A stretch of 6,651 nt of DNA from Anaerolineaceae bacterium (GTDB lineage: Bacteria; Chloroflexota; Anaerolineae; JAAYZQ01), in NCBI GenBank assembly GCA_012514775.1, contig JAAYZQ010000086.1, forward strand, positions 1 through 6,651, given 5' to 3'. This document shows, one piece after another, positions 6,513 through 6,651 of the stretch (the stretch's first letter is position 1; each line of letters starts with the position of its first letter). The notes under the pieces are model-generated. The model had not been told where the DNA came from and did not search any database. It saw only the letters and a program-made list of their open reading frames with translations. The translations under genes were made by a program, and so were the position numbers.

Positions 6513-6651
6513 ATGGCAGACGTGACAATGTGGGAAGACAAGAAGGTCAAGGCCGAGTTCGAGGCCAGGGCAAAGGCACGCTTCGGCGAGCTCCAGGCCG
6601 AGTTGGCAAGCCAGACGGGCGTGGTGACCATCGAGCCCAAGAGCGGTGACT
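6513..6651 (+). CDS. Unrecognised protein of the thiolase operon, N-terminus only
   Basis: ATG 6513 is preceded by AGGAGG (6501-6506) with a 6-base spacer and lies 10 bases after the thiolase stop, so it is almost certainly co-transcribed with it. Only 46 residues are visible before the window ends. They begin [11 protein letters not shown], continue with a charged, Ala/Lys/Glu-rich stretch predicted to be helical (about residues 8-33), and end with a more strand-like [11 protein letters not shown]. There is no signal peptide, so a cytoplasmic protein is likely. I do not recognise the family from this fragment. The operon position suggests a role linked to acyl-CoA metabolism, which is inference only. 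Confidence 0.75.
   Translation, partial: MADVTMWEDKKVKAEFEARAKARFGELQAELASQTGVVTIEPKSGD

Overview
The window is GC-rich, gene-dense bacterial DNA with all genes on the + strand. The best guess for the source is a member of the Chloroflexota (Anaerolineae-like). This rests on large secreted proteins, including one built of DUF11 repeats, that end in a short aromatic/Leu-Pro/aliphatic tail (LYLPMIF and YLFLPVVIK). I associate such tails with that phylum; this is an inference, and no rRNA or other phylogenetic marker is present.

Region 1 (about 1-1800) holds the 3' part of a secreted or surface protein made of DUF11-type beta-sandwich repeats. It is followed by a perfect 15-bp hairpin that probably ends transcription. 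Region 2 (about 1800-4460) has a leader with three short palindromes, then an 820-residue secreted protein. That protein has a signal peptide, a GATase1/ThuA-like alpha/beta domain apparently split by a beta-sandwich insert, a polysaccharide-deacetylase-like domain and a C-terminal tail like that of its neighbour. A 17-bp hairpin closes this unit.

Region 3 (about 4559 to the right edge) is a separate operon. It has a perfect-consensus sigma70-type promoter (TTGACA-N17-TATAAT) and, overlapping the expected transcription start, a perfect GTCAGT-C-ACTGAC palindrome that is probably the operator of the first gene. The genes in order are a TetR-family regulator, a thiolase overlapping it by 4 bp (ATGA), and, 10 bp further on, the start of an unrecognised protein cut by the window edge. 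The layout suggests an autoregulated acyl-CoA or fatty-acid metabolism operon.

The most striking anomaly is an in-frame TAA in the thiolase, 11 codons after the catalytic Cys88. The frame on both sides is intact and every other active-site motif is preserved. As read, the enzyme is broken: a nonsense mutation, a strain variant or a base-call error. I saw no tRNA, rRNA, CRISPR array, insertion sequence or attachment site, and no clearly new multi-gene system.
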